Below the pieces are notes generated by a model, which saw only the letters and a list, made by a program, of their open reading frames with translations, was not told the DNA's origin and did not search any database. From the NCBI GenBank assembly GCA_015233155.1, contig JADFYG010000032.1, forward strand, positions 1 through 64,000: a DNA stretch of 64,000 nt, read 5' to 3'. The stretch is from Candidatus Rifleibacteriota bacterium. Its GTDB lineage: Bacteria > Muiribacteriota > Ozemobacteria > Ozemobacterales > Ozemobacteraceae. A program made the translations under genes and the position numbers. This document shows positions 54,168 to 64,000 of the stretch, piece by piece; positions within the stretch are counted from its first letter, which is position 1, and the number at the start of each line of letters is the position of its first letter.

Positions 54168-57100
54168 ATGCGTCATGCTGTACGGACGCTACTGGTTATA
54201 TTGATCTGTATTGCCGATCCTTGGGGAGTCGGCCGCTCCTTCGCGCAAGTTCCGACAGGGGTGAGTAGCGCCATTACAGTTTCGAACGAAGTCGCCAAGG
54301 TCGACGGTATTGCCGCCATAGGTGAAACAATGAAACTCCAGGTTTTGTTCACCAGCATTTCGGCAACCCCGGTAGCATTCGCTGATTTGAGTGCCGTGGC
54401 GGGAGGACCCATACTTCCCATGACTGTGACCCCCGCCTGGCCCGCAGGAGCTTTCCTGGGAGAATGTTCATGGAGTCCAGTCACAGCCGGAATAGCAAAT
54501 AATGTATCTGTTACGCCCAATTTTTATCTGGCAAATGCCAGCAGCGTTGCTCCAGTAACCTATATAAGTCCGGCATCGATTTTTGTAGACAATGTTCCAC
54601 CCCAGCGCGCTTCATTAATGACCGCAACAGTCGCCGGTGTACCATACACATCCGGCGTAATCGTAAAGCAAAACGATCAGATCGTTTTTACCCAGGCAAT
54701 GACTACGACCGATTTGGGAAGTGCAAGCATAAATCTGACCGCAGTAAATCTTCCTTTTGCGAATACCATGACCTGGAGTTCGCCAAATCTAACACTCTCC
54801 AATATTGTCTTTCCGGCCGGTTACGATGGAGTCTACACTTTCCCAATCGGCATCAGCGATCCGCGCGGAAATTATATCAGTTACAGCGATTTCAATATGA
54901 GCGTTGATACGGAACCGCCGGTGATCTCTGCAGTGAGCGTCGTCAACAGCACGGTTTCCGGAGCGACAGCTCTGCCCGGCCATTTGATAACTCTGAACTG
55001 CGACATAGCTAAATACGATGGCGACAGCATTGTCGCCTCTCAATCATATCTCGAAGGTCACGGCATTCCTATGCCCATCATGAATCCGGTGGGAACGCCA
55101 GTCGTCGGAAGCCCATGCTCGTTTCGTGGAACGATTCTGCTCAGTCCGAACGCAAGCATTTTCGCCGACAATTACACCTTTGGGTTTACCGCGACCGATA
55201 ACGCAAACAACACAGTGACGCGTCTTGCCACTCCCATCAGAATCGATCTTGATCCTCCGGCATTTCTGCTGACTTCCGTGGCGATTTATCTCTACAATAC
55301 CGATGTACTTACCAAAAATCAATCGGTCGCCACCATCGGCACCAGGTTAAGTATTCGAGCACACGTAACCACTAATCCATCCGTCACTCTCGACCCACTC
55401 ACAATAGTCGCCAGCTTGACTTCCATCAATGGTCCGGGGGCATTTACACTTGCCAATATGGCAACGGACACTTACCTGGGCACCTACACAATCCCGGTCG
55501 GCACAACTGAGGCAATCACATCCAACCAGTTCACAATTTACGCCAAAGACTCGTCCGGTAATATTGTTTTTCAGTCGACGACGCCAGCCATCTGGATTGA
55601 CAATCGGCCACCTGTGTTCGTCGGCGTTCCGACTATTACACGTCTGAGCGGTGGTTCCACCCCTTTTCACGTGGGAGATTCCCTGATTTTTTCGGCACAG
55701 GTGGACAACCTTGTGGACGATCTTCCTGCAACGGTCAGTGCCGACCTTTCCCGATTGGGCGCTTCAGCCAACGAAATTTTTACTCCGGACGGAGGAAACA
55801 CCTGGAGTAAAACCATTATCGTTGCCACAAGCACACAACTGGGATACTCGTCGGCGTATTCTTTCCGAGTCATCGCAAAAGATGATTACGGTAATATTTC
55901 TTCTTCTACCACAGCGCCATGTATCATTGACAATGAACCTCCGGTGATATTGACCGCCAGCTGGACGGCATATCCGCCCGCATCGGTTTCTCCGTATATA
56001 GGTATCGGAGCGAGTATCACATTCAACGTGACCCTGGCTTCGACAACGGGCAACACGCCATATGACGGGCAAACTGTTTCCATCGACCTGACATCCGCTG
56101 GTGACGTAATAAAACCCATGACGCTTTCCGGTGGAAAATACTCATGTTCCTTCCTCGTAAAAGCCGGAGCATTAAATGATGGAGCGACATTCCCGCTCAT
56201 CATCACAGACAATGGTGGTAACAGCGCCGTAGCCTGGGGACTGCCACTGTCCGGCCCATGTCAATATCTCGCTACAAGTCCTGAAATTACAATACCCACC
56301 CTGGATCAGAATCCGCCCGATCCATCCGCGATTCAACTCGTGATCAGTTCAACACCCGACAACACCGGAGGACTGTTCACGATCAATCTCAACTGTTCGA
56401 CTACTTTCAGGGTGGATATTGCACCGGAAACTGTTCCTGACGCTGGCACCTGCACCATTGATCTTAGTTATATCGGTTACCCGGTGGCAACAGCTATGCC
56501 TGCATTCCCTCTTTCGCCACTCACGACATACTACCAACTCGGCCCGCTGCAATCTTTACCAACTCTCGTTGAGGCTCCACCAAACTATTATTTTAAAGCG
56601 AACGTGTCCGATAAAGCCGGAAACATTACCACAGTCAATTCGATCAGTTCATATACCGTAGATTGCATCAAACCACGAATAATTCGCTTCACCGCGGATA
56701 TTCTTGGCGGAAAACCGACGGCAATCATCGGCAACCAGCTTGCTTTTCACTGCCAGACGCTTGATACAGACGGTGGAATCCCGTATATCGATCTTTCAAA
56801 TCTCGGAAAGACATCCCGTGAGTATATGATCGCGTCGCCCACACCGACGTATGCCGGCGATGGCTGGGATTACGTGATGACGATAGCCACCGGAACTTAT
56901 ACGAATATGATTTCGTCGTTTGCCGTGACGATTATCGACAATGCCGGAAATGCAGCCGTGTCAACGTCTACTCCCAACATAGTGGTGGATGACTTTCCTC
57001 CGGCGGTCGGCAATCTCCTGGTCTACGTTAACTCGCAACTCGCCACGGCCGGGACCATGATAAAACTCGGCGACCAGATACGATTTTCAATTCCTTTCTC

Positions 57101-60100
57101 AGCACCTCCGGATGCTATAGCAAGTGTCGGTACTGCACCAATCGACCTGACACCAATCGGGTCCGGAGCTTCGTTCCTTCAGCCCCCAACTGCGGCGACA
57201 CACTCGTTCGAACTCGTTATAACAACCGCCTCTACTACGGTTGATTATTCAAATTACACATTTGCAGTCCCCGTCACTGATAATCTCGGCAATGTCGTGA
57301 TTGCAACGGCACCACCTATTCTGAAGATCGATTGCCAGGCACCGAAGATCCTGCGCTTCACTGCCGAAATTCTTGGCGGAAAAACTGCGGCGATAATCGG
57401 CACCCAGATTGCCTTTCATTGCCAGACTATCGATACTAACGGAGAATTCCCGGTTATAGATCTTTCACTACTGGGAAAGACCACAAACGAGGCCATGCTG
57501 GCATCGGCGGCTCCGACGTATACCGGCAAGGGCTGGGATTACGTAATGACCATTGCCACCGGAACTTATACGAATATGAATGCGTCGTTCGTCGCGACGA
57601 TCATCGACAGTGTCGGAAATTTCGCCATAGCAACCTCTACTCCGAATTTAATAATTGACAATTTTCCTCCGGCTGTCACCAGTATCCTGCTTTACGTTAA
57701 TTCACAACTCGCTACTGCGGGGACCACAATCAAATTTGGAGACCAGATACGGTTCTCTATTCCTTTCTCAGCACCCCCGGATGATGTCGCAAGCGTCGGC
57801 ACTGCACCAATAGATCTGACTGCATTAGGAGTCGGTGCCTTGACTTTTTCGCCACCTACCGCCGCGACCCATTCATATGAACTCAGCACAACCACTGGTG
57901 CTACTATATCGGAGTATGCAAATTACGTCTTTGTCGCCACTGTATCCGATAATCTCGGTAATATCCTCATTGCCACGGCAGCAGCGATTCTGAAAATAGA
58001 TTGCCAGGTTCCGGCACTAAGTAACATGGGACTGATAATAAGCCAGAACAACGGCGATAATCTCGTGGCAAGCATGGCCAATCCCGGCGACATTTTGACA
58101 GTTTACTCGACCATTACGAATATGCCGCCAACTCCTGATCTTGTCGCAACGCGAACATGGGCGGCAATCTCCACGGATTCATCTTTCGTTTCCGTTTGTG
58201 CAAGTCAGTCGCTGACGTATACGATTGCTACAAATCGTTACCAGACTGCCTTCACGGTACCTGCCACAAGCACTCCATGGGGCAATGGCGATACTTTGTA
58301 TTATCGCATTTATACTGAAGATGATGTTGGGAATGTCGCCAGTAATACCGCCACATCTACGCTGCAGGTCGATAATATTCCCGGAATGGCAACCGTTACA
58401 TGGTGGATATCTCCGGATGTTCCTATCCTGAATTATGCGATAAATGTCGGATCAGGCAGCCCCGTCGATTTGCTCAATGTGAGCGCTTCGTTCAGCGAAC
58501 CCGTAGCACGCGGCATACTTGATCTTTCAGCGTTTCCCGGTGCCCCTGCATCACTGCTGTTGATCGCCAGTGGAACCGTAGCGGCAACGAGCGGTATCGA
58601 TCTGTCGAAATACTCTCAGACCGATTATCTGACAACATCAACGCTTAAAATGACCCTGTATGATCGCGGAAATAATGCGACAATCATTACGCAGAATTTC
58701 GAAATAGATACGAAACGTCCTTCCGTGACAGGCATCGCATTCGACGGGGCTACTATGACCCTGACATTCAGTGAACAAGTCGACTGGACCACCCTGAAGA
58801 TGGACCGTTTCAGCATTTCCGGAACCGACGAGTTCGGTGTCGCGACATACATGTATCTGTTGGCGACAAACACGCTTCAATCCAATATTTTCAGTATCGA
58901 TGTAGGCTTGTTTGCTGACCAGCGCAGAACCCTTGTTCAGTGGGCATCACAACCACTGTATTTGTCCGTGTCGACCGACCCGACGACTGCCCCCTACGAG
59001 GATATGCTCCAAAACTGGGGGAAGATCTTTACCAATCAACCGATCACGATCACAAGCAGCGCATGGCGGGAAGCACCGACTATCACGAATATAATCGTAC
59101 AACAAAAATGGAGCGGCCCCGCCACACCGTCGATTGTCATCGACTTTTTCTTCAGCAAAGTAGTAGATCCGACTACCCTCGCAACTTCTAACGGTGTTTT
59201 GTTCGTTACATCCAACGATTTTTCCTCCGTGGATTATCAAAAGAGCTACGTATTTCAACCCACCGATTCGATTGCATGGTTCCCTTCCGGAGCCCCGAAC
59301 GATCTGCGTATATCACTTGCCTCCGATGCCGGTGACTGGATTGCCCGAAAACTCGGCAACGGAAGCACCCCGCTCAAATTCTGCACGCGCACGAATTCTT
59401 CGATATTCATCCGGGACGAACTGGGCAAAGCTATGGCGGGAATCGCCGCTGCCTCAGCAAAATCCGCAAACGTCACCCGGCCATATACTGTTCCCTCTCC
59501 GTTGAGTTTTTCCGTTGAAAGCGGGGCGACTCTTCGCCCATGGTTACAGCTCGGCAATGGCAATAACGGCACTCTGAATATTACAATGACCGACGATGCG
59601 CTGTTGTATCTCAATGACTTTGACACTCCGGATACCGTCACACCGGTTATGGGCATGCCGATTCCGACGACGGCACAGCAATACAACGCTTTCCACAGCG
59701 CAGTTCAACTGCATGACATTGATGCATCGCCAGCTACATATACCACACTGAGCCTGGACGTCATGAACCCATCCGTCAACAATCAGTTGTCCAGTCGCAC
59801 CGTTCAACTTGATCTGACGGCTGCCGACCTGCAAAATGTGCTCGGTTTGTTTCGCAACAATCCGGTGCCAAATTGGCGAATGAGAGTAAACAGCGGAGCC
59901 TTTATCAACTGGTGGAGTCAACCGCTGCTTCCTTATGATTCCACGCTTCCGGGAAATGTTCGAATTGCCACTCCGACAATTCCGACTCCTTATTTTTCTC
60001 TCGCCGCCGTCGCATTTTCCGATCCATCACCGACAAAATATCATCCGGCCCTGGATCTGACGATGGAATTTGAAATTACTCCCACAACACTGAATGGCGC

Positions 60101-63100
60101 CTATTTGCCGATAGCCTCAACGACGCCGCGCATGCAACTGCGCACCGTTTCCGGCACTTGGCTTGCCACGGGCACATTCATAGGCTGGACCACCCGTTGG
60201 GTCACTGGTGAGAGCGGCCCGCGATATATCGCTCGTTTCGTCAATGCTCAGAACCTCCCCCAGAACTGGCAGCGCATTCCGGCACAGGTCGATCTTTTCG
60301 ACGTCAGTGATGTTTTCAAAAACGTCATGCCTCTCCTCACGACGACGCAGGTTTACGACATTGCAGCCCGCAACAATACCCTTCCTACAGGTTTTTCGCA
60401 GGCATCCGATACGCTGTTGATAGATTCTCAACCGCCACACGCAATCGGCGTCACACCGGCCGACGTCATTGGTCAGATGCCAGCTGGTATGGGCGAATTC
60501 CATGTTTCATACGATGAAGGCATGGATCCGGATCTTGCATATAAACCGACGCTTCAGCTAGCCACCACCGTTGCAACCCTGACTTTCACATTCCAAAAAT
60601 GGGCCGCCGATGGAACGGCACAGTTTACCAATGTTCAGACGATCACCGCCTCAACCCCGAACGGCATTTGGAACTACATCGCCAGCGGCGGACGCGATCT
60701 TGCGGGAAATCCCCTTGCCGTGGCAGGGAGTTTCCCCGTCGCTATTCGATCGCAGGGCCCCGCCCCGTTGATGACGACATTTACTCAACAACCCGCATTG
60801 TCATCGGTCATTCTGGTCAATCAGCCATTCAGCCCGCTTGTCGGAGACGGTTCAGCGACGATCCGACTCGACTACACATCAGATCCCACATATATTCCAC
60901 ACGTTATTCAGGTATTCAATCCATCCGGTGTTCTTGTGGCGACGTTCCCAACGCTGGGAGCCAATCCAGCAATCGCGACGTTCCCGAACGCTTCCACCCT
61001 CTGGACGACCGGCGCATTCCCCGGAGCCAATCAGGGGCCGGTTTTGTACAAATTCAAGCTGCTTGATTCTATAGGAAACCAGACCGTCGGTTATATCAAC
61101 GGCGGCGTAACATACGACAGCGCTCCACCGAACATCACCAGCTTCATATTCGACGATCTGAATAGAGGTATCACTGTCGATGGAATAAAATACTACTCTC
61201 CGATTCTGGGCTCTGCCACAATTACCGTCAATACCACAGCGCTCGACACGCAGCGACTTGTCATAGCGTCTTCAGTGGCCGCATTCCCGGAAATCATACA
61301 GATGAACAAGGTCGGATCCGGCTACTCAATTTATTACGGCGGCTCGCTCGGAGAATGTATCGCAACTCTCACTGTAGCCGATCTCGCGGGCAATCCCGGG
61401 ACAGGTGCGGGCGCCACTTTCACCATTCGCGCCGATCGCACTGCTCCTGTAGTTACATCTGTTTCACCGAACACGCCCATCGGCGCCGTCACGGCCGGAG
61501 CCGGCATTTTCGAGATAACATTCAGTGAGCCTATGAATCCGGCGTTCCCCCCCACCGCGTCTCTTGTAAACGGAAGCACGACTATAGTTCTAAAGGGCGT
61601 CACGCCCTCATGTTGGATCTCCACGACTCTTGCCCGTTTTTCGAACCGCGATGCGATCATGAATCTGCCAGTCGGGAACTACACCTGGACAATCGGAACG
61701 GCCAGGGACTACGCGGGAAACATCGTTGCTTCGAGTGCTTTCACTACTTACGTTTCGTCTACGGGAACCGGTGGCACTATTCGCGTGCTGACACGACAGC
61801 CGGTTTTATCTCCGAGCATCCTGATCAATTCACCCTTCAGTCCCGCAGCTGGCGAAGCCGGCAACAGCAGTGCCACGGTGGAAATAGATTTAACGGGCCA
61901 GACTAATCTGAATCCTCCATATCAACTGCTGACATATGATTCTAATGGGGTAAACGTTGCCACCTTCTCTGTCGCGGCCGGAAACCCTGGCATTGCGATA
62001 TTCACCGACAATCCGTCTTTTTGGGCCGCAGGTATGGCGCCTGGGGCAAATACCGGGCCAGTCACCTATCGCTTCAAACTCCGCGATGCTCTGGGCAACA
62101 TCTCCGGAGGCTTCATAACCGGAAACCTGATTTTCGACAACCGTCCGGCAAACGTTTCTTCCTTTGCATTCAATGATTCAGGACGTGGTCTTCTCGTAGA
62201 TGGTATTCGATACTATGCTCCCGCCTTCGGCTCGGCAGCAATCACCATTAAGACAGATGCTACTGACGATCAGCGTTTGATAATAGCCTCCACCACAGCG
62301 GAATTCCCTAAATTCGTCAGCCTCAGCCGCTTCTCAACCGATTTCTCCAGCGTATTCGGCGGCTCTTTGGAAGAATGTCTCGCAACGTTATCCATCGCCG
62401 ATCTTGCCGGAAACTTCGGCATCGGTGCCGCCGCAACACTCACTGTACGCGTAGATCGAACCGCCCCGACCGTGACAGCCGTCTCTCCCGGAGGACCGCT
62501 GGGAGCTATTCCGGCAGGAACCGGAGTTTTTGAAATCACTTTCAGTGAGCCAATGAACAGCACGATAGCGCCCACAGTCACACTCTCAAACGGCGGAACC
62601 GTCATTCGCATGAGCGCGACAGCTCCGTCGTGCTGGCTGGCTCCGACTCGTGCCCGCCTTACCAACACTGACCCCATGATGAATCTCCCTGTAGGCAGTT
62701 ATACCTGGTCAATCGGAACGGCACGCGACTATGCCGGCAATGTTGTCGCTTCAACGGCATTCCAGGTCTGGATAAATTCTCAGGGAACCACCGGTTCGGT
62801 GAAAGTCCTGACTCGCCAACCCGCTCTTTCAGCCGGCATTATGGTCGATGCACCGTTCAGCCCTCTTGTCGGGGAATCTGGAAACAGCAGCGCAACAGTA
62901 ATGGTCGACTTCGGCACCCAGACGAACCTGAATCCTCCATACAAATTGATTACCTACGATCAGAGCGACATCAATGTTGCAACCTTCAGCGTATCGACAG
63001 ACAACCCCGGTATAGCGATATTTTCGACCGCTCCCAGCTTCTGGATGACCGGGAAAGCCCCCGGAGCAAACGTGGGGCCGATTACATATAAATTCAAGCT

Positions 63101-64000
63101 TCTCGATTCCCTGAACAATCTTTCGAATGCATACATTGGCGGCAGTCTGGTTTACGACACCCGACCGGCAGTCGTGAACACCTTCGATTTCAATGATGCG
63201 GCACGCGGCATCGCCGTCGGTGGGATCAGATATTATTCTCCGGCATTCGCTCAGGCCTCGATTACCGCGCACACCGACTCAGGTGATCCTCAGATGCTTG
63301 TCGTCGCAACCACTGCGGGGCTTCTGCCCGCCGTTATCGCGATGAACCATGTAGCCAACGACCATTCAATCGGTTTCGGAACTTCTCTTTCTGAGGGACC
63401 TGCGACATTCTCGATAGCCGATCTCGCCGGAAACTTCGGCACGGGTGTAGCTGCCACGCTGAGTGTACGCGTTGATCTTACACCTCCCACCGTCACTTCC
63501 GTTTCTCCTAACACTCCGATAGGTGCCATTCCTGCCGGTATGGGAACGTTCGAGATCGCTTTCAGTGAGCCTATGAACAGCGCGATCGCACCAATCGTAA
63601 CGCTGACAAACGGCGGAACAGCCGTCAAACTCGATGCGACCGCTCCAGCCTGCTGGGTAACGACTACACGCGTCCGTCTCACCAATCACGATTCGATCCG
63701 GAATCTGCCCGTCGGCAGCTATACATGGTCCATAGGCACTGCCAGAGATTATGCCGGCAACGTCGTTGCACCGAGCTCCTTCCAGGTCTGGATAAATTCT
63801 CAGGGAACCAATGGCTCCGTAAACATACTTACGCGACAACCCGCTTTATCACCAAATTTACTGATTGACGTCCCATACAGCCCACAAGCCGGTCAATCGG
63901 GAAACAGCAGCGCTACTGTTTTGATAGATTTTACGACCCAGTCGAATCTCAACCAACCATACCGGCTTTTGGTAATTGATAATGGCATCAACGTGGCCAC
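54168..64000 (+). CDS. Second giant secreted Ig-repeat protein, partial (at least 3277 residues)
   Basis: This frame is open from ATG 54168 to the right edge without a stop. GGAGG lies eight bases before the ATG, and a signal peptide follows (LLVILICIADPWGVGRSFAQ). The protein parallels the preceding gene over its length: short units with VDNVPP, VDTEPP, IDNRPP ends, the landmark NVGSGSPVDLL (near 58450), WASQPLYLSVS, YVFQPTD, IARKLGNGSTPL, FIRDELGKAM, then large repeats ending FSEPMN and GTARDYAGN. It is a tandem paralogue with expanded large repeats. The C-terminus (expected FlgD-like domain) is outside the window. Function inferred as surface adhesin or matrix protein. Confidence 0.92.
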   Translation, partial: MRHAVRTLLVILICIADPWGVGRSFAQVPTGVSSAITVSNEVAKVDGIAAIGETMKLQVLFTSISATPVAFADLSAVAGGPILPMTVTPAWPAGAFLGECSWSPVTAGIANNVSVTPNFYLANASSVAPVTYISPASIFVDNVPPQRASLMTATVAGVPYTSGVIVKQNDQIVFTQAMTTTDLGSASINLTAVNLPFANTMTWSSPNLTLSNIVFPAGYDGVYTFPIGISDPRGNYISYSDFNMSVDTEPPVISAVSVVNSTVSGATALPGHLITLNCDIAKYDGDSIVASQSYLEGHGIPMPIMNPVGTPVVGSPCSFRGTILLSPNASIFADNYTFGFTATDNANNTVTRLATPIRIDLDPPAFLLTSVAIYLYNTDVLTKNQSVATIGTRLSIRAHVTTNPSVTLDPLTIVASLTSINGPGAFTLANMATDTYLGTYTIPVGTTEAITSNQFTIYAKDSSGNIVFQSTTPAIWIDNRPPVFVGVPTITRLSGGSTPFHVGDSLIFSAQVDNLVDDLPATVSADLSRLGASANEIFTPDGGNTWSKTIIVATSTQLGYSSAYSFRVIAKDDYGNISSSTTAPCIIDNEPPVILTASWTAYPPASVSPYIGIGASITFNVTLASTTGNTPYDGQTVSIDLTSAGDVIKPMTLSGGKYSCSFLVKAGALNDGATFPLIITDNGGNSAVAWGLPLSGPCQYLATSPEITIPTLDQNPPDPSAIQLVISSTPDNTGGLFTINLNCSTTFRVDIAPETVPDAGTCTIDLSYIGYPVATAMPAFPLSPLTTYYQLGPLQSLPTLVEAPPNYYFKANVSDKAGNITTVNSISSYTVDCIKPRIIRFTADILGGKPTAIIGNQLAFHCQTLDTDGGIPYIDLSNLGKTSREYMIASPTPTYAGDGWDYVMTIATGTYTNMISSFAVTIIDNAGNAAVSTSTPNIVVDDFPPAVGNLLVYVNSQLATAGTMIKLGDQIRFSIPFSAPPDAIASVGTAPIDLTPIGSGASFLQPPTAATHSFELVITTASTTVDYSNYTFAVPVTDNLGNVVIATAPPILKIDCQAPKILRFTAEILGGKTAAIIGTQIAFHCQTIDTNGEFPVIDLSLLGKTTNEAMLASAAPTYTGKGWDYVMTIATGTYTNMNASFVATIIDSVGNFAIATSTPNLIIDNFPPAVTSILLYVNSQLATAGTTIKFGDQIRFSIPFSAPPDDVASVGTAPIDLTALGVGALTFSPPTAATHSYELSTTTGATISEYANYVFVATVSDNLGNILIATAAAILKIDCQVPALSNMGLIISQNNGDNLVASMANPGDILTVYSTITNMPPTPDLVATRTWAAISTDSSFVSVCASQSLTYTIATNRYQTAFTVPATSTPWGNGDTLYYRIYTEDDVGNVASNTATSTLQVDNIPGMATVTWWISPDVPILNYAINVGSGSPVDLLNVSASFSEPVARGILDLSAFPGAPASLLLIASGTVAATSGIDLSKYSQTDYLTTSTLKMTLYDRGNNATIITQNFEIDTKRPSVTGIAFDGATMTLTFSEQVDWTTLKMDRFSISGTDEFGVATYMYLLATNTLQSNIFSIDVGLFADQRRTLVQWASQPLYLSVSTDPTTAPYEDMLQNWGKIFTNQPITITSSAWREAPTITNIIVQQKWSGPATPSIVIDFFFSKVVDPTTLATSNGVLFVTSNDFSSVDYQKSYVFQPTDSIAWFPSGAPNDLRISLASDAGDWIARKLGNGSTPLKFCTRTNSSIFIRDELGKAMAGIAAASAKSANVTRPYTVPSPLSFSVESGATLRPWLQLGNGNNGTLNITMTDDALLYLNDFDTPDTVTPVMGMPIPTTAQQYNAFHSAVQLHDIDASPATYTTLSLDVMNPSVNNQLSSRTVQLDLTAADLQNVLGLFRNNPVPNWRMRVNSGAFINWWSQPLLPYDSTLPGNVRIATPTIPTPYFSLAAVAFSDPSPTKYHPALDLTMEFEITPTTLNGAYLPIASTTPRMQLRTVSGTWLATGTFIGWTTRWVTGESGPRYIARFVNAQNLPQNWQRIPAQVDLFDVSDVFKNVMPLLTTTQVYDIAARNNTLPTGFSQASDTLLIDSQPPHAIGVTPADVIGQMPAGMGEFHVSYDEGMDPDLAYKPTLQLATTVATLTFTFQKWAADGTAQFTNVQTITASTPNGIWNYIASGGRDLAGNPLAVAGSFPVAIRSQGPAPLMTTFTQQPALSSVILVNQPFSPLVGDGSATIRLDYTSDPTYIPHVIQVFNPSGVLVATFPTLGANPAIATFPNASTLWTTGAFPGANQGPVLYKFKLLDSIGNQTVGYINGGVTYDSAPPNITSFIFDDLNRGITVDGIKYYSPILGSATITVNTTALDTQRLVIASSVAAFPEIIQMNKVGSGYSIYYGGSLGECIATLTVADLAGNPGTGAGATFTIRADRTAPVVTSVSPNTPIGAVTAGAGIFEITFSEPMNPAFPPTASLVNGSTTIVLKGVTPSCWISTTLARFSNRDAIMNLPVGNYTWTIGTARDYAGNIVASSAFTTYVSSTGTGGTIRVLTRQPVLSPSILINSPFSPAAGEAGNSSATVEIDLTGQTNLNPPYQLLTYDSNGVNVATFSVAAGNPGIAIFTDNPSFWAAGMAPGANTGPVTYRFKLRDALGNISGGFITGNLIFDNRPANVSSFAFNDSGRGLLVDGIRYYAPAFGSAAITIKTDATDDQRLIIASTTAEFPKFVSLSRFSTDFSSVFGGSLEECLATLSIADLAGNFGIGAAATLTVRVDRTAPTVTAVSPGGPLGAIPAGTGVFEITFSEPMNSTIAPTVTLSNGGTVIRMSATAPSCWLAPTRARLTNTDPMMNLPVGSYTWSIGTARDYAGNVVASTAFQVWINSQGTTGSVKVLTRQPALSAGIMVDAPFSPLVGESGNSSATVMVDFGTQTNLNPPYKLITYDQSDINVATFSVSTDNPGIAIFSTAPSFWMTGKAPGANVGPITYKFKLLDSLNNLSNAYIGGSLVYDTRPAVVNTFDFNDAARGIAVGGIRYYSPAFAQASITAHTDSGDPQMLVVATTAGLLPAVIAMNHVANDHSIGFGTSLSEGPATFSIADLAGNFGTGVAATLSVRVDLTPPTVTSVSPNTPIGAIPAGMGTFEIAFSEPMNSAIAPIVTLTNGGTAVKLDATAPACWVTTTRVRLTNHDSIRNLPVGSYTWSIGTARDYAGNVVAPSSFQVWINSQGTNGSVNILTRQPALSPNLLIDVPYSPQAGQSGNSSATVLIDFTTQSNLNQPYRLLVIDNGINVA
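56661..57998 (+). repeat. Two exact-length 669-bp coding repeats
   Basis: Units 56661-57329 and 57330-57998 have the same length (223 codons) and long near-identical stretches, for example ATTCTTGGCGGAAAA and the ATHS(F/Y)EL segment. Each covers two Ig-like units. The similarity at DNA level marks a fairly recent internal duplication. Confidence 0.85.
60721..64000 (+). repeat. Large coding repeats with an exact 1020-bp period
   Basis: Units starting at 61741, 62761 and 63781 are in register at exactly 1020 bp (340 codons); an older, slightly shorter copy precedes at about 60730. Positions 62760-62790 and 63780-63810 are identical over 31 bases. Each unit contains GNSSATV, NVATFSV, PG-x-NxGP, a RYY-x-P strand, ADLAGN and FSEPMN. 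The array continues past the window end. Confidence 0.9.

Noticed and set aside
61334-63685. Three minus-strand open frames (61334-61660, 62270-62677, 63290-63685) whose products resemble one another.
   Set aside because: They are antisense shadows of the plus-strand 1020-bp repeats: their spacing equals the repeat period and they have no ribosome sites or family features.
42206-64000. The repeats as a possible CRISPR or mobile-element array.
   Set aside because: The periods are multiples of three, units are hundreds of bases long and the reading frame is kept throughout, so these are protein repeats.

Overview
The window looks like a chromosomal segment of a free-living, probably Gram-negative and motile bacterium from a poorly sampled lineage. 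Support for this: several lipobox or signal-peptide surface proteins, MotA/MotB stator genes, a sigma-54-type two-component pair, a BY-kinase exopolysaccharide regulator, purine-precise Shine-Dalgarno sequences (AGGAGG type) with ATG, GTG and TTG starts, and very large Ig-repeat proteins ending in FlgD-like Ig domains. Uncultured phyla such as Riflebacteria carry similar gene sets, but nothing here fixes the phylum. I see no rRNA, tRNA, CRISPR array, transposase or phage gene.

Layout. 1-315 is a short non-coding stretch with a REP/MITE-like inverted repeat. 316-819 is a GNAT acetyltransferase that converges on a three-gene minus-strand operon (5514-822): two tandem paralogous radical SAM proteins of the Tes/MSS/MJ0619 type and a NodU/CmcH-type carbamoyltransferase. 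Divergent from it are an ICMT-like membrane methyltransferase and a hexapeptide acyltransferase (5808-7049). Next come a PhnD-like binding protein plus a secreted protein of unknown function (9306-7220), a third radical SAM gene (10452-9412), a membrane protein, an alpha/beta hydrolase, GlgB and MurJ. 16409-18854 holds a small operon of a conserved unknown protein, MotA and MotB. 23802-18900 is a complete BMP-type nucleoside/purine ABC importer with translationally coupled genes.

The second half is dominated by surface proteins. On the minus strand 31965-23994 encodes a 1816-residue Ig-repeat protein, a TPR lipoprotein and a beta-helix/FN3 lipoprotein, ended by a terminator. Divergent from it is a TIG-domain lipoprotein with a HELQH zinc-peptidase site. 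Then follow a sigma-54 response regulator and histidine kinase, a Wzc-like BY-kinase, and a secreted ankyrin protein (all minus strand). From 42206 to the right edge two tandem paralogous giant genes encode secreted Ig-repeat proteins of 3940 and at least 3277 residues; the second runs off the window.

How it fits together. The left part suggests lipid or small-molecule tailoring (radical SAM C-C coupling or methylation, carbamoylation, methylation, acylation). The right part suggests an extracellular matrix or adhesion programme: giant repeat proteins, polysaccharide control, a surface protease, and a sensor-regulator pair. The functional links between these genes are inferences from proximity and domain content; the coding calls themselves are well supported.
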